From: Frankia sp. AgB1.9 | GTDB taxonomy: Bacteria > Actinomycetota > Actinomycetes > Frankiales > Frankiaceae | NCBI RefSeq assembly: GCF_016786355.1 | Contig: NZ_JADWYX010000086.1 | Location: 1 to 38,893 of the forward strand | DNA length: 38,893 nt | Direction of reading: 5' to 3' | Shown here: piece after piece, positions 8,089 to 15,690 of the stretch | Numbering within the stretch: position 1 is the stretch's first letter | How the letters are laid out: every line of letters starts with the position of its first letter | Position numbers and translations under genes: made by a program | Notes under the pieces: model-generated | Databases searched by the model: none | The model's input: only the letters and a program-made list of their open reading frames with translations | What the model was told of the DNA's origin: nothing

Positions 8089-9422
8089 GCCCGGCCGTGA
8101 CCGGCGACGGCGGCCCGCCCGCGCGGCCGAAGCGGTCCGCGCCGCCGGCCAGCCGGGCGAAGACCCCGGCGGCGAAGAAGCCCGCGACCAAGGCAACCGG
8201 TACCGCCAAAGAACGTGCGGGCAAGGACGACCCCGCCCCCGTCGTCCGGATTCACGCGCGGGTGCGCCCGCAGCCGGCCGGCGTGCCGCGCCTCGACATC
8301 GACGAGCTGCTGGCCACCGAGCGGATCATCGTCTGCTGCGGATCCGGCGGTGTGGGCAAGACGACGACCGCCGCCGCGCTCGCGTTGCGGGCGGCCGAGC
8401 AGGGCCGGGCCGTGGTCGTCCTGACGATCGACCCGGCGCGCCGGCTGGCGCAGTCGATGGGCCTCACCGAGCTGGACAACACCCCGCGCGAGGTGCTCGG
8501 TGTCGACCGGTCAGCGGGCGGGCGGCTCGACGCGATGATGCTGGACATGAAGCGGACGTTCGATGAGATCGTCCTGGCGCACGCCACGCCGGACCGGGCG
8601 GACCAGCTGCTCGCGAACCCCTTCTACCAGTCGCTGTCGTCGTCCTTCTCCGGAACGCAGGAGTACATGGCGATGGAGAAGCTGGGCCAGCTGGACGCGG
8701 CCGACGACTGGGATCTGATCATCGTCGACACCCCGCCGACCCGCTCGGCCCTGGACTTCCTGGACGCGCCGAGCCGGCTGGGCGCGTTCCTGGACGGCCG
8801 GCTGCTGCGGCTGATGCTGGCGCCGGCGAAGGCCGGCGGGCGGGCGTACGCGAAGGTGCTCGGCGTCGGCTTCGGCGTGTTCACGAGGGTGCTGACCAAG
8901 GTCATCGGAACCCAGCTGCTGACGGACCTCAGCCAGTTCGTGACGGCGCTGGAGACGATGTTCGGCGGTTTCCGGCAGCGGGCGGAGAAGACCTATCGCC
9001 TGCTCGGCGCTCCGGGCACGTCGTTCGTCGTGGTCGCGGCCCCCGAGGTCGCGGCGCTGCGGGAGGCGAGCTACTTCGTCGACCGGCTCGATGCGGACGG
9101 CATGCCGCTGGCCGGCCTGGTGATCAACCGGATGCACCAGAGCGAGGGCCGGGTGCTGACGACGGAGCGGAGCCTGGCCGCGGCGGAGAACCTGACCGAG
9201 CACGGGGAGCATCCGCTGGCAGCCGCGGTGCTTCGGGTGCACGCGGACCGGCTGCGGCTGGCGGAGCGGGAGTCGAGGCTGCGCGAGCGGTTCACCTCGG
9301 TGCACCCGGACACGCCGCTGGTCGAGGTCGAGGCGCTGGCCGAGGACGTCCATGACCTGGCTGGCCTGCGCGAGATCGGCGATGCCCTCGCGGGTGACGT
9401 GCGTCTCACTCGCGCGATCTGA
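8085..9422 (+). CDS. ArsA/Get3-like ATPase, second of a pair (Rv3680/BagB-like)
   Basis: This 445-residue P-loop ATPase has a Lys/Ala/Pro-rich N-terminal extension (about 1-65) and Walker A GSGGVGKTT at 86-94. Serine 87 replaces the signature lysine present in its partner. IDPARRLAQSMGL and VDTPPTRSALDFLDAP match the switch regions of ArsA-family proteins. The frame is open far upstream, but the GTG at 8085 overlaps the partner's stop codon and is the natural start. Loss of the signature lysine in only one of two co-translated paralogs suggests division of labour in a heterodimer (inference). Confidence 0.9.
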   Translation: MSPAVTGDGGPPARPKRSAPPASRAKTPAAKKPATKATGTAKERAGKDDPAPVVRIHARVRPQPAGVPRLDIDELLATERIIVCCGSGGVGKTTTAAALALRAAEQGRAVVVLTIDPARRLAQSMGLTELDNTPREVLGVDRSAGGRLDAMMLDMKRTFDEIVLAHATPDRADQLLANPFYQSLSSSFSGTQEYMAMEKLGQLDAADDWDLIIVDTPPTRSALDFLDAPSRLGAFLDGRLLRLMLAPAKAGGRAYAKVLGVGFGVFTRVLTKVIGTQLLTDLSQFVTALETMFGGFRQRAEKTYRLLGAPGTSFVVVAAPEVAALREASYFVDRLDADGMPLAGLVINRMHQSEGRVLTTERSLAAAENLTEHGEHPLAAAVLRVHADRLRLAERESRLRERFTSVHPDTPLVEVEALAEDVHDLAGLREIGDALAGDVRLTRAI

Positions 9423-9588
9423 GAAACCTGGCGCCCGCCTGACTCAAACGTGTTATTGCGTCGGGGGCGCATTTGTGAATTGTCCGCATACGGCTACTGA
9501 AGGTGAGCAGCCTCGCGGGGTTTGTCCCCGGATCCCGCGCGCGACGCTGCGCCGGGGTCCGTCGGGACGGTGTTCGGGCGTGGTGCTG

Positions 9589-9945
9589 TCAGCCGGTCGA
9601 GGTGGTCCGGTGGTCCGCCTGGGCGTCGGCGAGCAGCTTCCGCCAGGAGCGGACGTCCGGGCGGCGTCGCAGCAGCGCGCGGCGTTCCCGTTCGGTCATG
9701 CCACCCCACACGCCGAACTCGACGTGATTGTCGAGAGCGTCGGCGAGGCACTGGGTCCGCACCAGGCAGCCGAAGCAGCGGGTCTTCACCCGGTTCTGCG
9801 CGGCGCCCTGTACGAACAGCTCATCCGGGTCGACGTCGCGACACGCGGCGAGCGCGGTCCAGTCGCCATCGGCGATGCCGCTGACGAGACGGGTGGTTCC
9901 GCCACGGCGAGCCGTGGAGACGGCCGGAGTTGGGCTTCTGGTCAT
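9589..9945 (-). CDS. wblA: WhiB-family iron-sulfur transcription regulator (WhiB4/WblA type)
   Basis: This 118-residue protein has the four cluster cysteines C35, C57, C60 and C66 in the CX21CX2CX5C pattern, the turn motif GVWGG at 78-82, and a basic C-terminal segment RERRALLRRRP for DNA binding. WhiB4/WblA-type proteins carry a 4Fe-4S cluster that senses O2, NO or redox state; WblA represses differentiation and antibiotic genes in Streptomyces. The subtype call rests on position between the ArsA-like pair and the ponA2-like gene, as in mycobacteria and Streptomyces. The ATG at 9945 has an AGGTGG-like ribosome site just upstream. The gene converges on the ATPase pair. Confidence 0.93.
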   Translation of the reverse strand: MTRSPTPAVSTARRGGTTRLVSGIADGDWTALAACRDVDPDELFVQGAAQNRVKTRCFGCLVRTQCLADALDNHVEFGVWGGMTERERRALLRRRPDVRSWRKLLADAQADHRTTSTG

Positions 9946-10563
9946 GCCACCTGCCTTTCGAGAGAGACCGTGGTCAAGGGACCCGTGCGGGTGACGTGGC
10001 GTCGTTGGCGTCGTGCGAAACCGTACGGAGTGCGGTGGCCACGGCACAGACCCCACTCGGGTGGTTATCCGGATGACTAGTCCGGGCCATTGATGTCGAA
10101 CCAGACTGTAGGTCTGTAGATCACATCTGCGTGTCGTTCGTGTGACAGGACGGTCCTGTTCTGAGTTCGTTCGTTTCTCGCCTGTTGCATCACCTCTCAC
10201 CGGTCAGGTCGGCGCTGCCTCGGTGGCACGTCCGGGCGTTGACCTGCCCGGATGCACACCGTCGGCGACCGGTCGACCGCCGACGCGGACGCCGGGGCCG
10301 CGGTTCGTGACCGGCCGGCGGCCGTTGTGCGCAAGGTGTTGATTGCCGCGGAATGGGGGTGAGACCGCCGCGGCGTGCCGTCGCGAGCGTGCGCGCGTCA
10401 CTGGTTGGACAGTCGGGCGAGGTAACCTCAGCCCGCCGCCCGCTGGCAGCGCGCGCCACTGGTCCGTGCATGGGTGGAACGATGAGGCCTGCGGACGTCG
10501 ATGGGCAAGTGGTGTGCATCCGTGGGGGATCGGTCTGGGGGGCGGACGGAGGTTCCGAACCAT
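9946..10563. other. 618-bp divergent intergenic region between wblA and the PBP gene
   Basis: I see no convincing gene here. On the wblA side lie adjacent 8-bp direct repeats CTGTAGGT-CTGTAGAT (10106-10121), then a TCACA (10121-10125) and TGTGA (10141-10145) inverted pair with a 15-base gap, which may be operator elements. Nearer the PBP gene, GGAGG at 10548-10552 is the likely ribosome site. The unusual length suits a heavily regulated whiB promoter and a long leader (inference). Confidence 0.45.
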
Positions 10564-13044
10564 GTGGGCACACACGTGAAGCCCCGCGCGAAGGCCGGCG
10601 GCAGTTCTCAACGTCCGGTCCGCGCTGGTCGACGGGTCACTATTCGACGTCTTTCCGGCGCGCTGTTCGCGAGTGCCGCCGCAGGGCTTGTCATCGCGCT
10701 TCTCGCGGCGCCGTTCGTCGGGCTGGTCGGCATTTCGGCGAAATCCGGGGCCGACGAGTTCCTTGCCCTGCCGGAGAATCTGACAGTCGGCCCACTGGTC
10801 GAGCCGTCGACGATTCTCGACGCCCGTGGCAACGTCATCGCGACCCTCGTCGGCGACCAGTACCGCGAGGTCGTGCCGCTGTCGCAGGTGCCACAGGTGA
10901 TGCGTAACGCCATCATCGACATCGAGGACGCGCGTTTTTACCAGCATTCCGGCGTCGACTACAAGGGCATGATCCGTGCCTACGTGGCCAACCGGAACAA
11001 TGGTTCGGTCACCCAGGGCGCGAGCACAATCACCCAGCAGTACGTGAAGAACGTCCTGCTGCAGGAGGCGACCACTCCGGAGGAACGCAAGGCGGCGACC
11101 GCCCAGACCGTCGACCGGAAGCTGCGCGAGGCGCGGTACGCGCTCTACCTCGACCAGCACCTGCCCAAGGACAAGATTCTCGAGGGCTACCTGAACATCG
11201 CCTACTTCGGCGACGGGGCCTATGGCATTCAGGCCGCCGCCAAGCGGTACTTCAACGTCGATGTCTCCCAGCTGACGCTGCCCCAGGCCGCGACGCTCGC
11301 CGGGCTGGTGAAGAATCCGACGGCCTACGACCCGATCCAGCACCCCCAGTCCGCCCAGGATCGGCGCGGCCTCGTCCTGGACGCCATGCAGTCACACGGC
11401 CACATCAGCGTCACCGACCTCGTGGCCGCGAAGGCGGCTCCGCTCGGGCTCAACCTGCGGCCGCACTCGGCGGACTCCTGCGCCGACTCGACCACGCCGT
11501 TCTTCTGCGCCCAGGTCCGGCAGATGCTGCTCGCCGACCGGGCCTTCGCGCCGAGCAGCGAGGCCGCCAGCAAGCTGCTCTTCGATGGCGGGCTGACCAT
11601 CCACACGACGCTTGACCCGGTGGCGCAGGCGGCAGCGGACTCGTCCGCCCGCACGATCGTGCCACCGGGCAACCGGGTCGCCGCCGGCGTGGCGATGGTG
11701 CAGCCGGGCACCGGCGCCGTCCTCGCGATGACCGAGAACCGCGACTACGGCGCGACCGACGACGGCCAGCCGCCGCCGACGACGACCGACTTCGTGCACA
11801 CGAAGGAGGTCTACCCGACCAAGGAGACGTCGTTCTCGCCCGGCTCGACGTTCAAGATGTTCGCGCTCGCCTCGGCGCTGGAGCAGGGGCTGCCGCTGTC
11901 GACGACGTTCATGTCGCCGGCCTGCTACCACTCCGACCAGTTCCCCAACCCCAAGCCGAACGACTGCTACGCGAACGCCGACCCGAGCGAGGCCGGGCCC
12001 TACTCGCTGACCACCGCGACCTGGAACTCGGTCAACACCTACTACGTGCAGCTCGAGCAGAAGGTCGGCGTACTGAAGATCGCCGAGATGGCCCGCCGGC
12101 TCGGCGTGAGCTCCTGCCGGGTGCAGCCGCAGACCACCAACTTGCAGACCAACTCGCCCTGCCACAAGATCGACGGCGTCGGCTCGGTCGACGGCTCGTT
12201 CGTGATCGGCTCGAACGAGATCAGCACGCTCGACCTGGCCACCGCCTACGCGACGATCGCCGCGCACGGCGAGCGCTGTGACCCGGTGTTCATCACCTCG
12301 ATCACCCAGCAGATCGGTGGCGCCGACCGCCTGGTGAACTACACGAAGCCGGGCAGCTGCGAGCAGGTCCTCAACCCGACCGTCGCCGACACCGTGACCT
12401 CGGTGCTCGAAGGCGTGATCAGCCACGGCACCGCGACCGGCAACGGGCAGATCGGCCGCCCGGCCGCCGGCAAGACCGGCACCGCCGAGGACTTCACCAC
12501 CGCCTCCTTCGTCGGCTTCGTCCCGCAGCTGGCCACCGCGGTCACCCTGGCCGACCCGCGCGGACCGCAGTCCTATCCGCTGCGCAACGTCCTCGGCTAC
12601 GCGCACGTGTACGGCGGCGACCTGCCGACGAAGATCTGGTCCAGCACGATGCGCCAGACCCTCGACGGGCTGAAGCTCCCGGTCGAGGCGCTGCCACCAC
12701 CGGACAACACCCAGCCGGTGCTGCCGAACGTCGTCGTGCCCAACGTCGTCGGCGCGCTCGCCCCGGCCGCGGTGGCGTTCCTCCAGTCGCAGGGATTCTC
12801 GACGCAGGTCCGGGGGAACCCGAACAGCGTCGTCCTCCTCCAGTACCCGTCGGCGGGCAGCCAGGTACCCGCCGGGCAGACGATCGCGCTGGTCACGCCC
12901 GGCGGCTCCATCGCCGGCCTGGCCGCGCTGGACCCCGGCGGGACCCAGACCCAGGGCCAGGACCAGAACCCGACTCCGACCCCGACGGCCGGTACTGGCA
13001 CCGGCCGGCGAGGCGGCCGGCCCCCGACCGCCGCCTCCGGCTAG
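10564..13044 (+). CDS. ponA2: class A penicillin-binding protein with PASTA domain (PonA2-like)
   Basis: With a GTG start at 10564 the protein has 826 residues. A basic cytoplasmic N-terminus leads into a transmembrane anchor (about 30-58), then a GT51 transglycosylase domain with EDARFYQHSG (catalytic Glu near 121) and GASTITQQYVKN. The transpeptidase domain has STFK (Ser about 428), SVN (about 489) and KTGT (about 637). One PASTA repeat follows (PNVVVPNVVG onward), then a Gly/Thr/Pro/Gln-rich tail. It polymerises and crosslinks peptidoglycan outside the membrane. GGAGG at 10548-10552 is 11 bases before this GTG; an ATG at 10501 and a GTG at 10576 are alternatives. The extracytoplasmic part carries eight cysteines in four consecutive pairs, suggesting disulfides. 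It is divergent from wblA. Confidence 0.93.
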   Translation: MGTHVKPRAKAGGSSQRPVRAGRRVTIRRLSGALFASAAAGLVIALLAAPFVGLVGISAKSGADEFLALPENLTVGPLVEPSTILDARGNVIATLVGDQYREVVPLSQVPQVMRNAIIDIEDARFYQHSGVDYKGMIRAYVANRNNGSVTQGASTITQQYVKNVLLQEATTPEERKAATAQTVDRKLREARYALYLDQHLPKDKILEGYLNIAYFGDGAYGIQAAAKRYFNVDVSQLTLPQAATLAGLVKNPTAYDPIQHPQSAQDRRGLVLDAMQSHGHISVTDLVAAKAAPLGLNLRPHSADSCADSTTPFFCAQVRQMLLADRAFAPSSEAASKLLFDGGLTIHTTLDPVAQAAADSSARTIVPPGNRVAAGVAMVQPGTGAVLAMTENRDYGATDDGQPPPTTTDFVHTKEVYPTKETSFSPGSTFKMFALASALEQGLPLSTTFMSPACYHSDQFPNPKPNDCYANADPSEAGPYSLTTATWNSVNTYYVQLEQKVGVLKIAEMARRLGVSSCRVQPQTTNLQTNSPCHKIDGVGSVDGSFVIGSNEISTLDLATAYATIAAHGERCDPVFITSITQQIGGADRLVNYTKPGSCEQVLNPTVADTVTSVLEGVISHGTATGNGQIGRPAAGKTGTAEDFTTASFVGFVPQLATAVTLADPRGPQSYPLRNVLGYAHVYGGDLPTKIWSSTMRQTLDGLKLPVEALPPPDNTQPVLPNVVVPNVVGALAPAAVAFLQSQGFSTQVRGNPNSVVLLQYPSAGSQVPAGQTIALVTPGGSIAGLAALDPGGTQTQGQDQNPTPTPTAGTGTGRRGGRPPTAASG

Positions 13045-13054
13045 GAGACTGCCG

Positions 13055-13139
13055 CCGGCGGCGCCGGGCCCGGTCACGTTGGGTCCGGTCGCGCCGGGAC
13101 CGGCGGCGCCGGGCGAGGCTCGCGTCGGGCGAGGCTCGC
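13055..13139. repeat. GC-rich repeats in the convergent PBP / YqeY gap
   Basis: CCGGCGGCGCCGGG occurs at 13055-13068 and 13100-13113, each partly self-complementary. GGGCGAGGCTCGC occurs at 13111-13123 and 13127-13139 with a 16-bp period. The region lies between two converging genes and probably forms a structured bidirectional terminator. Confidence 0.5.
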
Positions 13140-13143
13140 GGCG

Positions 13144-13599
13144 TCAGGCCATGAGACGCGCCTTGACGAGGCCGGCGACCTTGCCGCCGTCGGCGCGGCC
13201 GGCGACCACCGCCTGCACGGCCTTCATCGCCGGCCCGATCGCCTTCGGCCCGGCGAAGTCGCCGTCGGCGAGCACCTTGTCGACGATCGCGGTGAGCTCG
13301 TCATCGCCGAGCTGCTTGGGCAGGTAGTCGGACAGGACCTCACCCTCGGAACGCTCCCGGGCGGCCTGCTCGGCGCGGCCCGCGCCGGCGTAGGCGTCGG
13401 CAGCCTCCCGGCGCTTGCGGACCTCCCGGGTCAGCACCTTCTCCACTTCGTCGTCGGTGAGCTCGTGGGCCGACTTGCCGGCCACCTCGGCTTCCTTCAC
13501 CGCCGAGATCGCGAGTCGCAGCGTCGACGTCCGCAGCTCGTCCCGTGCCTTCATCGCCGTCGTCAGGTCGGCGCGCAGCCGCTCCTTCAAGGTGTTCAT
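13144..13599 (-). CDS. GatB/YqeY domain protein
   Basis: This 151-residue protein matches the YqeY family over its whole length: MNTLKERLRADLTTAMKARD at the start, TLRLAISAVKEAEV, a helical acidic/basic middle, LPKQLGDDEL, and the C-terminal GPAMKAVQAVVAGRADGGKV motif. The fold resembles the tail domain of the amidotransferase subunit GatB, which binds tRNA. Its cellular role is not settled, and standalone YqeY does not itself carry an amidase. It is probably cytosolic. It is divergent from the metallophosphoesterase, with a candidate near-leaderless promoter upstream. Confidence 0.9.
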   Translation of the reverse strand: MNTLKERLRADLTTAMKARDELRTSTLRLAISAVKEAEVAGKSAHELTDDEVEKVLTREVRKRREAADAYAGAGRAEQAARERSEGEVLSDYLPKQLGDDELTAIVDKVLADGDFAGPKAIGPAMKAVQAVVAGRADGGKVAGLVKARLMA

Positions 13600-13608
13600 G
13601 ATTCCCGC

Positions 13609-13638
13609 AGCCTAGGTTCGTGCCCGAAGTCCGGTCAC
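13609..13638 (-). promoter_or_regulatory. candidate promoter of the yqeY-like gene
   Basis: On the minus strand GTGACC (-35, plus 13633-13638) and TAGGCT (-10, plus 13609-13614) are 18 bp apart. The -10 is 9 bases before the ATG, so the transcript would be nearly leaderless, which is common in actinobacteria. This is a motif-based guess only. Confidence 0.35.
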
Positions 13639-13749
13639 CTTCATTTTCGCTGTAGCCGCTGCGGGCGGCAGCGCGCAGGCCGGTTCGCGCGACGGTGGCT
13701 GATCCGGGCGCCGCCGGTTGGAGCGGCGACGGTGGGTGAGACTGGACGG

Positions 13750-14688
13750 ATGCGAGGAGAAACGCGGACAGTCTGGCCGGCGGCGCGCCGGGTGGCCGGC
13801 GGGCTGGCGATGCTCGGGGCCGCCACCGTCGGGTACGGCGTCTACGAGCGGGACGCCTACACGCTGACCAGGCGGGAGGTGCCGGTCCTCGCGCCGGGGG
13901 CGGCACCGCTGCGCCTCCTGCACCTGTCTGACCTGCACGTGACGCCCGGTCAGACGCGCAAGTTCGACTGGCTGGGGGAGCTCGGCCGGCTGGTGCCCGA
14001 CCTGGTCGCCATGACCGGCGACGTGCTGTCGCACCAGGACTCGTCCGCGCCGCTACGCCGGGCGCTCGCGCCGCTGTACTCCTTTCCGGGGGTCTTCATC
14101 CCGGGTAACAACGACTACTACGTGCCGAAGCCGCGCAGCCCGCACCACTACTTCAAACGGCACCCCGGCGGCCCGCACAAGGGGCCGCCGCTGGACTGGG
14201 ACGGTTTCGCCAAGGACCTCGTCGCGGACTCCGGCTGGCGTGACATGACCCACGTGCACGACGTCCTCACGATCGGCGGGCGGCGCCTGGACGTCCGCGG
14301 GATCGACGACGCCCGGTCACGGCGGGACCGGGTGGCCCTGGTGGCCGGTCCGCCCGAGCCGGAGGTCGACGTCGTGCTCGGCCTCTCGCACACGCCCGAG
14401 CCGCGGGTCCTGGACGCCTTCACGGCCGACGGCGTGCAGCTGACGCTGTCCGGGCACACCCACGGCGGCCAGATCCGACTGCCGTTCGTCGGGGCACTGG
14501 TCACCAACTGCGGCCTGGACCCCAGCCGGGCCAGGGGCCTGTCCCGGTGGAGCGCCGCCGGCCCGAACGGGGTGCAGCGGATGTCGTGGCTGCACGTCTC
14601 CGCCGGCCTGGGCACCTCGCCCTACGCCCCGATCCGCCTCGGCTGCCGCCCCGAGGCGACCCTGCTCACCCTCGTCCCCGCCAGGTAG
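13750..14688 (+). CDS. membrane-anchored metallophosphoesterase
   Basis: This 312-residue protein has the calcineurin-like phosphoesterase motifs in order: SDLHVTPG (D-x-H), TGDVLSH (GD), PGNNDYY (GN-D variant, with Asn in place of the usual His), then LSHTPEP and SGHTHGGQIRLP (GHTH). A hydrophobic stretch near residues 13-28 suggests a membrane anchor or signal peptide. This is the family of Rv3683 and YkuE-type enzymes, which act on phosphoester substrates, some outside the membrane. The ATG at 13750 follows GACGG; the frame is open farther upstream, but that part does not resemble protein. The position after the PBP and before tRNA-Pro is conserved with mycobacteria (from memory). Confidence 0.88.
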   Translation: MRGETRTVWPAARRVAGGLAMLGAATVGYGVYERDAYTLTRREVPVLAPGAAPLRLLHLSDLHVTPGQTRKFDWLGELGRLVPDLVAMTGDVLSHQDSSAPLRRALAPLYSFPGVFIPGNNDYYVPKPRSPHHYFKRHPGGPHKGPPLDWDGFAKDLVADSGWRDMTHVHDVLTIGGRRLDVRGIDDARSRRDRVALVAGPPEPEVDVVLGLSHTPEPRVLDAFTADGVQLTLSGHTHGGQIRLPFVGALVTNCGLDPSRARGLSRWSAAGPNGVQRMSWLHVSAGLGTSPYAPIRLGCRPEATLLTLVPAR

Positions 14689-14753
14689 ACCGTCGAGGGA
14701 TTGGGTGGGCCAGGTCAGCGCGACCCATCGGCCTCGACCGCGGATCCATCGGG

Positions 14754-14759
14754 TATGCT
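14754..14759 (+). promoter_or_regulatory. candidate -10 box of tRNA-Pro
   Basis: TATGCT lies 16 bases before the mature tRNA 5' end, the right place for a stable-RNA promoter. The -35 is not obvious; TCGACC at about 14734-14739 gives too short a spacer. Confidence 0.35.
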
Positions 14760-14775
14760 GACCATCGTTGGTCAG

Positions 14776-14852
14776 CGGGGTGTGGCGCAGCTTGGTAGCG
14801 CGCTACGTTCGGGACGTAGAGGCCGTGGGTTCGAATCCCGCCACCCCGACCA
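14776..14852 (+). tRNA. tRNA-Pro (anticodon CGG)
   Basis: This 77-nt sequence folds into a full cloverleaf. The acceptor is CGGGGTG/CACCCCG, the D-stem GCGC/GCGC, and the anticodon stem CTACG/CGTAG with loop TTCGGGA (anticodon CGG, G37). The variable loop is AGGCC, and the T-arm GTGGG-TTCGAAT-CCCGC. The 3' CCA is encoded. It reads proline codon CCG, one of the favoured proline codons at this GC content. Confidence 0.97.
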
Positions 14853-14854
14853 GC

Positions 14855-14887
14855 AAAGGACCGCGATCAGTGATCGCGGTCCTTTTT
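14855..14887 (+). terminator. intrinsic terminator of tRNA-Pro
   Basis: A 15-bp perfect inverted repeat (AAAGGACCGCGATCA and its complement, 1 base between) starts 3 bases after the tRNA and ends in TTTTT. It is the only clear classical T-tract terminator I noticed in the window. Confidence 0.9.
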
Positions 14888-14953
14888 GCTGTCCGCGGCG
14901 CCCAATGCCGGAGATTGTGGAGGCCGCAGTTCATCCTGGGTCACAATCCCGGC

Positions 14954-15565
14954 ATGAGCCTCGCTTTTCTGGTGACCTCGTTGGCGATCGTGGCGACGCC
15001 GGGGACCGGGGTGGTCCTGACCGTCGCGGCCGGCCTGCGCTCGGGGCGACGGGTCGCGGTGGTGACCGCGCTGGGGTGCACGCTGGGGATCGTGCCGCAT
15101 CTCGCGGCGGCGGTCACCGGGACGGCGGCCCTGCTGCGGGCCGGCGGCCTCGCGTTCGAAGGCCTGAAGATCGCGGGCGTGTGCTACCTGCTGTACATGG
15201 CCTGGTCGACCTGGCGTGACCAGGGGATTCTGGCCCTCGACGAAAGCGCGCCGCCGGTGTCGACGGCGCGGACCATCGGAAACGCGGTGCTGGCCAACCT
15301 GCTGAATCCGAAGCTGACCCTGTTCTTCTTCGCGTTCCTGCCCCAGTTCGTCAACCAGCGCGGCGGGGGCGCGACGACGCGGATGGTGGAGCTCGGCGGC
15401 ATGTTCATGGCCATGACCCTGGTGGTGTTCATCGGCTATGGCCTCTTCGCCAGCTACCTGCGCCGCCACCTGATCGACCGGCCGAACGCCGTCCGACGGC
15501 TCCAGCGCTTCTTCTCGCTCAGCTACCTCGGCCTCGGCGCCAAACTCGCCACCACCCACCGCTGA
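14954..15565 (+). CDS. LysE/RhtB family exporter
   Basis: This 203-residue, very hydrophobic protein has about six membrane segments. It has the LysE-family N-terminus (MSLAFLVTSLAIVATPGTG, the PGP-like motif reading PGTG) and the central NLLNPKLTLFFFAFLPQF motif. LysE/RhtB proteins export amino acids or related small molecules across the inner membrane, driven by ion gradients; the substrate here is unknown. The ATG at 14954 gives the standard family start, and the upstream extension covers the tRNA. It is monocistronic, ending before a strong inverted repeat. Confidence 0.9.
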   Translation: MSLAFLVTSLAIVATPGTGVVLTVAAGLRSGRRVAVVTALGCTLGIVPHLAAAVTGTAALLRAGGLAFEGLKIAGVCYLLYMAWSTWRDQGILALDESAPPVSTARTIGNAVLANLLNPKLTLFFFAFLPQFVNQRGGGATTRMVELGGMFMAMTLVVFIGYGLFASYLRRHLIDRPNAVRRLQRFFSLSYLGLGAKLATTHR

Positions 15566-15586
15566 CCGCCGGCCCCAAACCGCTCA

Positions 15587-15661
15587 TGATCGCCGTTTCG
15601 GCCCTCGGGTGGTCGTGAAATGGCTCGGACCACGACCATCAGAGGGCCGAAACGGCGATCA
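15587..15661. repeat. compound inverted repeat in a convergent gap
   Basis: Outer arms are 19-bp perfect complements (15587-15605, TGATCGCCGTTTCGGCCCT; 15643-15661). Inner arms are 8-bp perfect complements, TGGTCGTG (15610-15617) and CACGACCA (15631-15638), around a 13-base loop. It lies between the converging LysE and lipoprotein genes and would end transcripts from either side. A 15-mer of its right arm recurs with one mismatch at 27157-27171, so it may be a dispersed intergenic repeat rather than only a terminator. Confidence 0.8.
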
Positions 15662-15690
15662 ATCGACGGTGAACGGCACCTCTGGGCGTC

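Noticed and set aside
6967..9422. Arsenite efflux ATPase function for the paired ATPases
   Set aside because: No metal-binding cysteines of ArsA are seen and no arsB, arsR or arsC is nearby; the context matches the mycobacterial Get3-like pair.
10142..10342. Short frames in the wblA-ponA2 gap
   Set aside because: No ribosome site, biased composition, and overlap with likely promoter elements.
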